Assembly: GCA_022605955.1 (NCBI GenBank)
Contig: JAKCOZ010000040.1
Location: 6,334,558-6,398,557, forward strand
DNA: 64,000 nucleotides
Origin: Rallus limicola
Taxonomy: Eukaryota; Chordata; Aves; Gruiformes; Rallidae
Reading direction: 5' to 3'
The translations under genes and the position numbers were made by a program. Every line of letters begins with the position of its first letter. Position 1 is the stretch's first letter. Shown here one piece after another: positions 13,080 to 39,774 of this stretch. Under the pieces are notes generated by a model. The model was not told the DNA's origin. It did no database searches and saw only the letters and a program-made list of their open reading frames with translations.

Positions 13080-13570
13080 CCGACAGCCCCTTCAGCGCGG
13101 AGCGGGAAGTGAGATTCTCGCGCGCGGCTTTCCCGCCCTGTTGTCCCCGCCCTCCTGTTGAATACGTAATCAGCTCCACGCGGAAAGTGGGTCCCCACTT
13201 GTCAGGAGCCAGTCGCGGACCCGCCCCCTTCATGAATAATTAATGTAGGCGGGTCAGGCCGGGTCTCCACTCCAGAGCGAGGCTGTGGCGGGGGCAAAGA
13301 GGGAGGTGGCGGCGGGCGGGCGCCCCCGCCGCCTCCCGGGCGGGCAAGATGAGTAGGAGGGGTGCCGGTAGCAGCTTGGTACCTTCGGGACAGGTTCGCC
13401 GTGCCCTGCGGCGGAGCGGGCGGCTGGTGCGGGTGCATGAGGCGCGTCGGAGCCCGCCCATGGCGGGGCAGCGTACGGCCTGTCTGTAGGCGCTGCCCTG
13501 GCCGGGTCCCCGTTGTGCCTCCAGCCTGTGTTCGGAGCACAGCTCTGTGGGGCCTGGGCTCCATCTGCTG
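13080..13570. promoter_or_regulatory. CpG island, likely FBXO47 promoter (possibly bidirectional)
   Basis: Sharp rise in GC and CpG after 3 kb of AT-rich DNA. A perfect E2F-type site TTTCCCGCC lies at 13129-13137 and a reverse-strand GCGGGAA at 13102-13108, next to a CpG-dense CTCGCGCGCGG stretch (13117-13127). On the minus strand it precedes FBXO47, whose first coding exon begins with a splice acceptor, so a noncoding first exon here would fit. On the plus strand an ATG at 13349 opens a 46-codon frame with a possible but weak donor (CAG/GTTCGC at 13394). I do not recognise that product. Which strand is transcribed is inferred. Confidence 0.6.
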
Positions 13571-13705
13571 AGGAGAGACGCGACCCGCGGGGCCAGGCCC
13601 CGGCCTGTGCCAGCGGCGAGCAGGAGTTGTGCTGAGGAACAAGCTGACATGGGACTGTGATGCCTGTGTACGAATTAGTGATGCTGAAAAATGTGACAAC
13701 GCATC

Positions 13706-14115
13706 ACAGACTCACAGAGCTGTAGGGGTTGGAAGGGATCCCCAGAGCCCATGGGGTCCAACCCCCTGCCAAAGCAGGGTCCCAGGGACAGGGCACACAG
13801 GGCAGTGTCCAGATGGGGCTGGAATCTCTCCAGAGAAGGAGACTGCACACCCCCCAGGCAGCCTGGCCCAGGGCTCCCTCACCCTCACTGGGGAAAAGTT
13901 CTTCCCCAGCTTGGTGTGGAACTCCCTGTGCTCCAACTTGAGGCCATTGCCCCTTGTCCTGTCCCCACAGACACTGAGAAGGGGCTGCCCATGTCCCCCT
14001 GCATTCCACCCTTTAGGTATTGATAACCATTAATCAGATCCCCCCTTAGTCTTCTCCTCTCCAGGCTGAACAGCCCCAGCTCCCTCAGCCTTTCCTCCCA
14101 GGGGAGATGCTCCCA
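13706..14115 (-). mobile_element. CR1 LINE 3' fragment
   Basis: A CR1 copy on the minus strand. The tail faces left ('cacagactcacagagctgtagggg' region) and the truncated 5' side is at 'gggagatgctccc' near 14113. The sequence is very close to the copy at 27510-28106 in opposite orientation, so both belong to one young subfamily. Confidence 0.9.
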
Positions 14116-14691
14116 TAACATACATCTCAGGAGTGAAACCGTAGTGTTACACATCGAAAATATGTCAGGGTCCCAGCCACAAGCGTGAGCAGAGGCTGTG
14201 CCAGCACGAATAGTTACGTTACATGCTGTTGGGTTACACTGTGGAGATGGCATCGTGCCATGGAGCTGCGGCCTTGGGCAGAGCACAGCGAGCTGCTGCT
14301 CTCTGTTAGAGCAGTGAGCGGTTCCTATTCACGAAGAAACGGGCCTTTTTTTTTTTTTTTTTTTGTAATGAGCTGTTTCTTTTTACAAATTCTCCTGCCA
14401 AAGCAGCTGAGTTTTAAGTAACGAGTTCTCCTGGGGACAGTACCTGAACCCCTCGGGACAGGTTTTCTCGCTGCTCTGAAGGCAGTTCCCATACGATGGC
14501 AGCAGAGGGCTGCAGCTGGTTTAAAGGACTTTTCCCAGTCGTTTTGGGGTCTTTTTTTCTTTTCCTCCCCCAAAGGCAATTGTTTTGGTTGGTTGCTGGT
14601 TGGTTTGGCAGGGTTTTTTTTTCCTGGAGATTTATTGAAGGAGGAACTTCCCTTAGCGAAACTAAAACAGAAACAAAAGGAAAACCAACCA
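14116..14691. other. Intergenic, poly-T tract
   Basis: No gene seen. Contains an 18-nt T run beginning at 14347 and a further T-rich stretch near 14612, possibly remnants of retrotransposed tails. Confidence 0.5.
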
Positions 14692-15178
14692 GGAATCATA
14701 GAATCCCAGACTGGTTTGGGGTGGAAATGACCTTAAAGATCATCCAGTCCCACCCCTGCCATGGGCAGGGACACCTCTCCCCAGCCCAGGCTGCTCCAGG
14801 CCTCGTCCAACCCGGCCTTGGACACCTCCAGGGAGGGGGCAGCCACCAGCTCCCTGAACACCCTGTGCCAGGGCCTCACCGCCCTCAGAGGGAGGAATTT
14901 CCTCCTAATATCCCTCTAAACCACTCCCCCTTGTCCAATCGCTCTCTGTTCTCCTAAAAAGTCCTTTCTAAAAGTCTTTTGGCCCCTTTGGGTACTAGAA
15001 GGTGCTGTAAGATCTCCCGAGGGCCTTCTCCAAGTTGAACCAGCCCAGCTCTCCCAGCCTGGCTTCACAAGGAGAGGTGCTCCAGCCCTCTGATCATCTC
15101 CATGGCCTCCTCTGCACCCACTCCAACAGCTCCATGTCCTCCTTATGTTGGGAGCTGCAGAACTGGGCACAGAGGATT
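14692..15178 (-). mobile_element. CR1 LINE 3' fragment
   Basis: Minus-strand CR1. The left end carries the tail (complement of 'aatcatagaatcccagac'), followed by the conserved 'gaccttaaagatcatccag' and 'cccctgccatgggcaggg' segments. It extends right to the 'aactgggcacagagg' part of the 3' region. Confidence 0.9.
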
Positions 15179-17299
15179 TCCAGCTTTGGTGCAAAAGCCA
15201 GAACCTGCTGTCGAACTCTTGGGTGGAAGAGCAGAAAGAGGCCAGAGTAAGTGGGCACTGTCTGGTAACTGCTGCTTAACTTAAGGAGTGGGAAAGCTGT
15301 GATGATGTAACCACAGCTGCAGTATTTTCCCTGAAAAGGTGAACCAGACAATATGTATCTCTCTTAATACCTATTTTCTTCCTGTCTAGCTGAAAAAGAG
15401 AGTGACAGAGAGGCTTCGGTGGGTGTCTGGCCTCCAGTCAGGGCCAAACCGCCCCACCCCTCCAATCCAGATACCACTGAGGAAAGATATAATAAAATAG
15501 GGTGTATATCACGTACCCTCCTTCTGGTACAGCTTTCCAGAGCCTGACAGGGGTTTCTTGAGTGTGAAGCTACATCCAGGGTCCCCTGTTTAATAAACAG
15601 TGGTGGGACTGTATAAATACACCTCACTACATAATTATTGGCGTAATTAACAATAGCAATGGTGGCACACCAAGCTCTGCAGCTTAATTGCACCGCAGTT
15701 GCATATTAACCTCGAGTTCCTTTAAAAGAGCTTCAGTGAAGCATGGTTGGTTGTTGTGGAGTTTTGGTGGGGTGTCTTTTGTCATGATGGGATGAAAAGC
15801 TCATAAGAGGAAAAAATAGTGCAGTGGAGTTGTTATCTCAAGCACAGTGATGGCTCTGTGAGAAGTGCTAACTGCTTGTTCTGTGGATGAGTGGCCTTGT
15901 CTGGTGCACCTAATTTATCTTTGCCCTGCCCACACTGAACGTGTGAGCAGCCTTATGTAACTGGTAAAAATACCAGTTGTATCACTGGTGCTCTGTACCC
16001 TCGGTGGTGACATTGAGATGAAAAGAGAGGGACTGGGATGGAGTCAGCTGCTCAGTGGGTTTAGAGAGCAGGAAGTTGCTAGTGGGGTTTCTCTGAAGAG
16101 CCCAAGCACCTTGGGCATCTAAAAGCCGTTGGAAGCCAGGAGGGAGCTGGCAGTGTGCTGAAGCCATGCTCAAAGATGTTAAATTCCTCTGCAGCAGCCC
16201 TTTGGGCAAAATGGGTGGGTTTTGTGCTATAGACATAGAGTTTTCAGTTGTTTGGTTTCTCACATGCGTGGTTATCAGGGAAACTGTGGGAGAGCCCTGT
16301 GATGGGAGCAGCGCCCGTATCTAACTGCAGAGCTGGGTGCAGGTTGGGAACCAGAGAGGTTAGACTGGGGTATCATAACAGGGAAGCGAGGTGGGGGTGT
16401 GTGCATTGGGATGGGCGACCGGAAGAGTCACAGCAGGACAAATCACACCTGGTTTTGCAAGGGAAGGGTCGTGTCTCACTGCCCTCCCCCTGCTCAAACC
16501 ACCCTTTGGCATTGGGGGTGGGCAGGAGGTGTGTGCCAAGCCATGATGTTCAGCTTCCTCAACCCAGCCTTACACCTGACTTCTGTTGTACCTTTATTTT
16601 CCAGTATGCATTCATTGTGTCCTGGGTGCTCCAAGGTGTCCTGGGTGTTCCTTCATGTCCTGGGTGTTCCAAGGTGTCCTGGGTGTTCCTTCATGTCCTG
16701 GGTGTTCCAATGTGTCCTGGATGTTCCAAGAAGCTCAAGCTTTTTCACTTGAGCTGGGGCACGAAGAGAAAACACCAAATGTGGTGGGAGACAAAAGAAA
16801 ACACTGGAAAAGCTGCCCTGCCAGGCCCAGCACTAAGAAGCGAAGCATCTAATGCACTATAAACATTACAAAATGGAAACAATAATGCTAATAAACCGCA
16901 GAGGAAAGACAAGATGCTTCCCAGCTTCCTGGTGCTTCATACGCAGGGAGATTTCTTGGGTCCTTACTCTGCTTAAATCCAATTTTTCCTCCCTTGCCAA
17001 ATGTTTCTTCTCTCCTGAGGTTTCACTGAGATGTTATTAAGGAGCTTAGATGCAGCTTCTCGTTTATACTTGAAGGAAGAGCTTTAAGGCTCATTAGAAA
17101 ATGAGGGAACTGCACAATTAGTGGGGGGTTGTTGACTCATCGAGTGCTGGCTCTGCCGTGAGGATACAGAGCAGAGTTTTGTGTCCTCATCCTTAATGAA
17201 TTCCTGGGATAAAATTGCCATGATCTGGCATTTCTGTTTGAGGAGTGCTGGCGGGGTGGGGAAGGGCTGAGGGATGGCACAGGGCTAAGAAAGGGAAGG
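15179..17299. other. Intergenic between FBXO47 and PLXDC1
   Basis: No conserved exon recognised. Contains the small minisatellite at 16614-16736 and otherwise ordinary sequence. Confidence 0.5.
16614..16736 (+). repeat. 22-bp minisatellite (about 5 copies)
   Basis: Tandem copies of a 22-bp unit around 'tgtcctgggtgttcc', alternating two variants (ending 'aagg' and 'ttca'), so the visible period is 44 bp. Confidence 0.85.
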
Positions 17300-17812
17300 T
17301 TCAGAGAGGGGTCAGAGGAGCCACGGAGATGCTCAGAGGGCTGGAGCAGCTCCCCTCTGGAGAGAGGCTGAGGGAGCTGGGCTGGGTCAGCCTGGAGAAG
17401 AGAAGGCTGTGGGGGGACCTCATTGCAGCCTGCCAGTCCCTGAAGGGAGCAGAGGAACAGGAGGGGAATCAGCTTGTTCAAGGGCAGAGACTGGCAGGAC
17501 AAGGGGGCTGGAGTGAAGCTGGAGGAGGGAAGGGGGAGAGGAGAGAGTGGAGGGAAGTTCTTTGCAGAGAGAGTGGTGAGGGGCTGGCAGGGGCTGCCCA
17601 GAGAGGGGGTGGGTGCCCCGTCCCTGGGGGTGTTGAAGGCCAGGTTGGCTGGGGCCCTGGGCAACCTTGTGTAGCTCCAGGCCTGGAGGTTGGTGTCCCT
17701 GCCTGTGGCAGGGGGTTGGAGCTCTGTGACCCTTGGAGTCCCTCCCAACCCAGCCCAGACCCAATGATCTCTGGGGGTCCCTTCCAACCCCGATGAGTCT
17801 GTGATCCTGTGA
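17300..17812 (+). mobile_element. CR1 LINE 3' fragment
   Basis: Plus-strand CR1 starting in 'agatgctcagagggctggag' and ending in the tail 'gatgagtctgtgatcctgtg'. Same subfamily as the copies at 24843, 31446 and 32395 ('tgcctgtggcagggggttgg'). Confidence 0.9.
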
Positions 17813-20800
17813 AAATATTCCCATCCTTCCTCCCTAGGAGAGACCACCCAAGGCACAAAGACCCTTAATAAACAACCAGGTGGGGACATCAGGAGCCCCA
17901 ATTCCCTGTTCCAAATCATACCCAAAGCCTGATCCCACCGTGCTCCTCAGATGCAACCTCAGAGCAGTGCATCGAGTTGAGCTTTTATCCCACTACCCAC
18001 ACGCCCTTTTGTAACAATCTGCTCCCTGCTCGTTTCCAGAGCTATTAATTAGGGTTCAGTGTGTCTTTGTACCTGAGCTTGCATTTCCTGGGTATAAACC
18101 CTTGTTTATTTGCATCATGGCTAAAGCATTTCCCCTGTTTCTGGGATGTTTAGTATGAAAATGATTAGTTATGGGGAGCTGACATTCCTATTTATATATT
18201 AAAAAGTATTAGCTTTTTTCTGCATGTATATAAATAGAAATATATATATATATTCTAATTATATATCTGCTCATCTCTGCTCAGAGGAACAGAGCAGGGC
18301 ACTGGGAGAGTAGAATTCTCTTCTTCAAATTAACATATAGCTCCTTGTACTGTGTTAGCACGGTTCCTCCCAACCTGGAAAACATTCCTGGGGAGAAGGG
18401 GATGAAGAGCATGTGGGGGCTTGGGAAGGTGGAATGAGAAGCAGCTGGTACATCACTTCTTTTCCCAGTATTGCACACTGCTGGTATTTTTAGGGTACAA
18501 TAGCAAAGGAAGGCTAAGCCTGGAGGTGCTACTTGGATAGTGACCTTTACAGTGATGTATGGTTTGGAGGGAATTTGCTGGTTGCTTAAAATGCTAAACC
18601 TTACTACTGCCAGACAGGCAGGCAGGCATCAGTTTTTATCCCAGGTAGGTCCTGGGAATGCCTCCTGACAGGATGTGTTGTTGTAAGACTGCAAAGGATG
18701 TCTTTATAAAGAAATCCTTGTGTTCTTACAGTGTCAGTTAAATACAAGCTGGGAATGATTCCTGCCCTGCTTCCACGCTCACCTAACATCCCCCTTGATC
18801 CTTTGCATGGTTTATTTCAACAAAAAAAAAGCAGTCCAAAAGGAAGAATTCATTTTTTTAATATTAAGACTATATTCCATGCAGATAATCCATAGTAAAT
18901 ACATTGCATTAAAAGACAGTTAAAGTGCCTTTAGTCCCCCCCAGATAGTCCAACTGTGCTGTAAATTCAAGTATGTGGGAAGTAGGTCTTGAGTTACTAA
19001 GAGAATACTTGCTGAACTGGGTCCTGCTCCCACTAATACCAAAACCCAGGGGAGGGATCAACCCCCACACCCACTTTCACCAGAGCAGAACCAACCCCGT
19101 GTTGGTCTCCCATAAACCCTGTGCAGTGTTTTTCCAGCTGCTGAGCACGGATGGGTGGCCAAGGAGCAGGTACAAGGAGCAGTTATGGGATGTCTTGTTC
19201 TGCCTTGAGCCCCAACGATGTGCTCAGTGGTTGCCATCAACTCCTAGGGCCTGGTGCTTCGAAAGGTGACTGAGGAGGTGTAGCAGTGGGGTTGTGTCCT
19301 GCGTCCTTAGAACCAGCTGAGCACCGGGCTGAGCACCACTACCAGCCCCAGCCTGCTTGACAGCTGTAAAATACACAGGTCAGTACACACCTATGTTACA
19401 CAGTCTGCTCTGAAGCAAGCCCAAATGCTGGGGTCAGAATCCCAAGGAGAAACTCAGGATGTGGCCATGGAAGCCACGTGGTTAAAGCGAAGTCCAACTC
19501 TTTATGTCATGGTCACCATCATCCTGTTCTTGCTTCAGCACTCAAGACTGGTGAGGAAGGAGCAGTGCTCCTGGTGGGTCTGACTCGGTGCAGCCAGCAT
19601 TAGCCTGGTGCCCAGGCTCTCCTGTTTGATGTCAGAGTGGTACTTGGTGAGGGCAAAGATGTTTTCCTCTTTCTAGGCATCAGCAATGTTACCATCAGGC
19701 TTTCTGGAACTGAAAAGATAGCCTCTTCTCTTCTGCCACAAAGCCACCTCTCACCACTGTTCAGGTAAGATTGCTCCCCGCTGACTCTTGAGCTTCCCAG
19801 ATGGGAACCTGAGGTGCTCTGAGCTAGACCTCAGAAACAAAACCCAGGAAAAGCAAGACCATGATGTGAAGACTTAAATCCAGAGAAAATTCCTTACCAG
19901 CTCCTAACCACTTACAAGGAAATCAGATCATGGGCAAAAACTAGATGAGAGCATCCCTCTGAATCCTTTCTACTTCAGGGAAACAGGGGAAAAAAACCCA
20001 ACTTTCCAGTTGGAAGCTTTATTTGGGAATAAAGTTTATCTTCAAAAATATATCTGCAGAGAAACTGGCTGGGCACAACTTGGCACCATTCCTCTGGCTT
20101 CTCCTGCTCCAGCATTTTGGTGCCTTTGTGCCATAATAAGATGCAGCAGAAGCCTCCCCGGTGGGTACGTATGAGAAAGTCTAATCTGGGGTCTAAATGC
20201 CACAAAGCATCCATATTTATCTTTAATGGCTATATAAATTCAGCAGATGAGAAGGAAAACATTAATTAGACAGACCCTGCCTTTGGCAGTAATCACCACT
20301 AGTGACAGCTGAACCAGCCAGTGGATGAAATACGCACGGAGCGTGGTTATAAGAATAAATCACTGAGGAACAGGAGGAAATGGAAAGGAAAAAAAGGCCC
20401 TTACAACCAACACCAATTTTTTTGGGGGGGAGGGGGAGAACTTTATGTTACACTGGACTTGGGTCTCTTTTATTATCCAAGCTTTCCTCAGCTCGGTGCT
20501 TGTGGAAGTAGGGGGGGTATTTCTGCAGATCAGCCCTGAATTGGGATTGCACAGGAGTAGTAGGAAACCCTGAGAGGCTTCATGTCGAAGCCCTTAGTTG
20601 GGGTCACAGCCTGGAATGGACAAATCCAGAGCAGGGGCCAGAATAAAAATACAGAACAACACCCCCCCCCCCCCATCCCAAATCAAGTGGGCTCTAAACC
20701 AAAATCATGTGAGATATTCAGATTTTTCAGTGGTATCAGGGTGTGTGCGCCTCCACTCCTCCCTGCTGGGAGATGCCCATGAAGGAGCTTGGATTTACTC

Positions 20801-21858
20801 TGGATTTAGCCTGTGGGATGACACTGCTTTTGGCAGAGCTCTCTCCCCATCCTCTTCCCCCCAAAACCTCCTCTGTTCCCATGGGATTAGTGCCCAGGAC
20901 GTATTCTGAAGGGCTCCAAGATTCATTTCTCTGCCCACTCTGTCTCCTTTAGGGTCAGGATCAGAGTTAGTAATTAGCAAAGTAATTAGATGCCAACAAG
21001 CACGTGGGGGCCACTGGCTCACAGACTCTGCAGGTGAATCCTCACAGGGGGTTGCCCTTAAAATCCACAGGTTTTCCCTTTTTGTGGAGCAGGGAGGGGA
21101 AGCTGTTGGTGTGATGGGAGAGGAGGGCAGGGAGGGGAAGCCGTGCTGGTAGAAGACCAACCAACTGTGGGATGAAAAAACCAAGGGCACAAGGCTTCTC
21201 GGCCACGGTGACAACATTACATGTCACCTGCCCTGAAAGAAGAGGAAAGGGAGAGCAGAGAAAGGGACCGAGGTGGGAGAGGGGAGGTGAGCCCTGCAGA
21301 GCCAGCCATGCCTCTCAAGGACCACCAACAGCACCCACCCCTAAACACCTCCCTGGAGAAGGGCAGAGGTGACCAGCCCGGCTCTCATGGGCAGAGCCAG
21401 CATGCAGCCATCACCAGTTTGCCACCCTGATACCCCACTGCTCTGGCATCTGGGTATTCTATGAGGTTTGCCCCCCATTCTTCTGCCCCTCTTAAGACTT
21501 TTGGGGGAGGAGGGAGGAGGTCAGCCCCACACCAGGGTTGGGGGGAGAAACCCAACCACAAAACAAAGAACCTCATACTGAACTAAACCCCTTTTTCCTC
21601 CTGCTGCACCTAGGGCTCCAGTGCCAGGCCAGGGCAGAGCCCAGCATCACGAGTGACCAGTGCAGGGTTGTGCCGTGAGGAATCCAGGCAAGTCCCAGCC
21701 TCACACCACCCCAACTCATCCCTTCCAAACGCTCCACAGGGTCTTTTTCCTCCTACTTGCTGTTCCTTTGCCAGAAGGGGAAAGCCTTTGCAATAGAATA
21801 ACAGAAGACTCCAACACTTTTGAGACACAGGAGGTTTGAGATGCAGGGGGAGAAGCGC
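17813..21858 (-). other. Intergenic and probable PLXDC1 3'UTR
   Basis: Immediately downstream of the PLXDC1 stop codon on the minus strand. Minus-strand AATAAA hexamers occur at 20469-20474, 20018-20023 and 18811-18816. Any of these could end the transcript; 20018-20023 is followed by a GT-rich stretch. An AT-rich TATA microsatellite lies near 18225-18268. No other gene was seen. Confidence 0.4.
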
Positions 21859-36467
<14,609 letters not shown>

Positions 36468-37712
36468 GTTGCGGGCGGCGAACCCCGCGCAGCCCCGGCT
36501 GTGCTGGGGGAGGGGGGGGGGGGGGGCTCAGCGCCCCGCCACGGGCCGGCACCCCCGGGAACCACGCACGGAGCAGGAGCCCGGGAGGGAACCGGGGGTG
36601 GGGCAGGGGGAGGGGCCGGGGGTGGGGCCGGCGATAGTACCCCCCCCCTTCTCCCTCCCTTCCAACGAGCCCGGGGGGGGCGGGTGTTCGGGCAGCGTGT
36701 CCCCCCCCCCATGCCGGGAGGGCTGGCGGCTGCCCCGAGCCTGCGCTCCCCCCCAGGGAAATCGGTCTCCATGTGCTGAGCATCCCCTCCCGGGCCCCCC
36801 CCAGCAATGGAGGGGGGGTGGGGGGATATGGGAATGTCCCCCCCTCCTTTCCACACCGCGAGCAGGAGTAAGGGGGAGGGATGCTCGGCTGAGCCCCCCC
36901 CCAACCCTGCGGGGTACGTGCTCCCCCCCCAGGCAGCCCGCGGCCCGGCAATCTAGGCGGCCGTGTTGTGTGTATCGGGTGTCCCTCCGCACCCCTCGGG
37001 ACCCCCGTCGGCAAAGCCCCACAGTGGTGACTCCGCGGCACAGACGCCCCCTCGCCTCCCTCCTTCCCCATCCCCCCCACCCCCCCCAAATTCCCTTTGC
37101 AGCTACAGCACTGGTTACCGGGGGGGGAGGGGAAGATGGGGGTCGTGGGGTGGGGGTCCCAGGGTGGGGTCTCAGGGTGGGGGGGGGTCCAGCTGGCGCC
37201 GCAGAGCCCCCGGCAGCGTTTTGGGCAGCGTTTGGGGGCTCAAGCTGCACCCCAGCCCCTCTGTCCCTGGTGCTCGGGAGGTGGCTCTGCCCTGAGGGGG
37301 GGGACACACAGAGGAGGGGGGCAGGGGCACCCCGGGGTGGGGCGGCAGGGCAGAAGGAGGGTGCAAACACCCTCAAAGGATGCTCCATATGCCATGGGCT
37401 TGGGGAGCAACACTGGCTCCCCCAGCCTCACACCCCAGCCTGCATCTGAATTGGCGGGGGGAGGGGGGGGAATATGGGGCCCTGCAGCCCCTTGGCTGCT
37501 CCGGACAAAGCTGGAGGGGGTGTGGTGGGGGGTTCGCGCTCTGGGGTCCCTGCTGGGGAGCTGGGTCTGTCCTGGAGGAAAGGGGATGGGGACACCCGAG
37601 GACAGCCGAGGCTGCGGGGAGCAGGATGCGGGCCCCCCCGGCTGTCACGGGGCTGGGGAGCAAATAAAGTAGGGCGGGGGGGGCGGGGAGGAGGCCCCCC
37701 CCAAGAAAAATA
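36468..37712. other. GC-rich intergenic between PLXDC1 and tRNA-Cys
   Basis: Poly-C and poly-G runs; no exon or RNA gene recognised. Open frames here are low-complexity and shared by several frames. Confidence 0.5.
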
Positions 37713-37784
37713 AGGGGGCACCCGGATTTGAACCGGGGACCTCTTGATCTGCAGTCAAATGCTCTACCACTGAGCTATACCCCC
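37713..37784 (-). tRNA. tRNA-Cys (GCA)
   Basis: A 72-nt tRNA on the minus strand with no intron. The acceptor stem GGGGG.. pairs with ..CCCCC, followed by discriminator U. It has an A-box region TAGCTCAGTGGTAGAGC, anticodon loop CTGCAGA with GCA, and B-box GGTTCAAATCC. A pol III terminator (TTTTT in transcript sense) lies at 37706-37710. It lacks encoded CCA, as in eukaryotes. A tRNA-Cys gene just beyond PLXDC1 also fits what I recall of human 17q12. Confidence 0.97.
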
Positions 37785-37984
37785 GGCGCTGGCCTCGGTA
37801 TCCCGGGATGGGTGTTGTCAGTGTGCAAGGTCTCTGCACACACCCCTGTACACCCATATCACCCCTGTCCCATCCGCCCCGCACACGCACGGTGTCCCCC
37901 AACCTGCCCAGCGGGAGGGGTGGGGGACAGAGGCAGGATCTGGCCCCTGCGCCCATCCCAGGGATCAGCAGTTTTGGGGTGACG

Positions 37985-38130
37985 CGGCGCCAGGAGCCCC
38001 AAAACCTGACGGGCAGTCTCCCAAAACCCTATGGGCAGACCCCAAACTTCACGAGCACCCCCCCAAAACCTCACAGAAAGCCCCCAAACCTCACAGGCAG
38101 CCCCCCAAAACCTCATCGTCAGGGACGCCC
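37985..38130. repeat. 24-25-bp minisatellite
   Basis: Six or so imperfect units of 'ccccaaaacctcacaggcag' type. Confidence 0.85.
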
Positions 38131-39627
38131 TGAGCTCTCCAGACCCAGACCCCGTGCTGCAGGACTCGGGGTGCACACACTCACCCACACCCCGAGCCGC
38201 TCGGGGAGCCGCAGGGTTTTGGGGTGCGGAGCCGCTGCGCGGAGTCTCTGCGGCGCTTGCGGGGGTGTGGGGGTGGGGGGCAAGGGAGGGGGGATTAGCT
38301 GGAGACGACAGTGCCAGCCCAGTGGGGGACGGATGGGGAGCGGGGTCAATATTTGCTCCCTAAAGCCACTGTGCAAACGGGTGCGGGGTGAGCGGGGGTG
38401 GCGCGGGGGCCACAGCTCGGCCTGGGCACTGGCGCCTCTTGGGTCATGGGGAGAAGAGGCGGGGGGTGTGGGGAATGAGGGGGGTTGTTGCAAGGAGCCG
38501 CCCTGGTTTTCCAGCCACTGGTCCTGGGGTGTCCCAGCGATGAGCTGCCCTGTTGTCCCATCAGCCCCATCACCTACAGGGTGGGGAAACTGAGGCACGA
38601 AGAAACACCCAAGGCAAGAGAAGGAGATTCCCACGAGAGGGTGATCTCCTGCAGGGCAAATCCCTGGAGCCCAAAGGAGGGGGGGGACCCTGGTGCATCC
38701 CACTCCCAGCCAGCCCCCAGCTCCCACCCTGGGACCAACCCCCCAGCCCAAGCGTTGCCTGCAGCCCCCCTGACCACTGAGAACCAGCTCTTGGGGCAGC
38801 TCTTCCCGCTCCGAAGTGTATTGGGGAGGTCGGGGGGGGGAGGGTGGCACGGCCCCCCCCGGGTGTTTGGGGGACCGGCGGTGGGATTGTCTGGGGATCC
38901 GCTGAGGGGAAGGAGCCGGGAGATAAGGACACGCCAACACCTCGTTTGCGAAGCCGTTAGGGAAGGTGTAAAGCCTGTCACACCCCCCCCCCCCCTCCCC
39001 TCCCCGTCACACCACTGTCACCACCCCCCCTCCTCCCCCCACTGTCACCGCCGGGGGGACCCTGTGTGCACAGGGCCAGATGTGAGGGGGGGTGATGTGG
39101 TGGGGAGGTGTGGATGGACAACACACATGCACCCCAGGGTGGGTACCAACTGCTGCCCTTCCTGGGGGTGATGGTGTGTGCCTCCCCCCCCCGCTCCAGG
39201 GAAGGGAACGATCCCCAGAACCCAAACTCGACGTCACACGGTGTCACTTTGGGTGCTGGCACCCATCACCCCCACCCCCACCCCTTACCCAGACTGGAGG
39301 GGTACCCAAGGAGCTGGTGTGGGATGGGGATGGGGGCGGTGGGATGGGGGCGATGGGGTGGGGGTGGGATGGAGATGGCAATGGGGGGGTGGGGGAAGAG
39401 CACCCCAAGTTGCACAGGGCCGGCGCTGGAGCCAGACTGCTCCGAGGGGGCCGTTTACTTTGGGGCTGCTCCCCCCAGCGAGGGGGAGGCTGGCAATTAT
39501 GTTAATCCCTTAACCCCTGATTGCCTCCTCCCCCCTAATTACGGGGGTGGGGGGCAAACAGTTTGAGCAGCGGGGGCCGAGATTTGAGCGCCAGGGTGCG
39601 AGCTGGGGGGCTACATAAAAACCTCCC
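38131..39627. other. GC-rich intergenic, no gene recognised
   Basis: Sequence between tRNA-Cys and the Dickkopf-like exon 1. It has G- and C-runs and short CACTGTCACC repeats near 39010-39050. A CATAAAA motif at 39614-39620 lies too close to the exon 1 ATG to be a normal TATA box for it. Confidence 0.5.
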
Positions 39628-39774
39628 ATGTCCCCAGCTGGGCTCTGCCTCGTTGCCTGGCTCCTGCCCGCCGCCTCCGGGTACCTCTGGGCCTGGATGT
39701 ACGCGCTGCCCAGGCACCTGCCCCAGGACGCCGCGCTGGGCAGGACCGCCGGCCCCGGGGACGGTCCGGAGGAG
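39628..39774 (+). pseudogene. Dickkopf-like exon 1
   Basis: 49 codons from ATG to GGPEE-like end (GPGDGPEE), donor GAGGAG/GTGAGG, phase 0. The hydrophobic core LCLVAWLLPAA suggests a secreted product. Intact in itself. Confidence 0.65.

Noticed and set aside
13349..13489. A short plus-strand frame opening MSRRGAGSSLVPSGQ in the CpG island
   Set aside because: It is only 46 codons with a weak donor, no recognisable homology and no downstream exon found. Kept as a remark in the promoter entry, not called as a gene.
17137..17925. A 262-codon minus-strand open frame
   Set aside because: It overlaps the CR1 copy at 17300-17812 in antisense; similar frames appear over the other CR1 copies of this subfamily.
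39614..39620. CATAAAA as a TATA box for the Dickkopf-like gene
   Set aside because: It lies about 10 bp before the exon 1 ATG, so transcription from it would start after the signal-peptide ATG.
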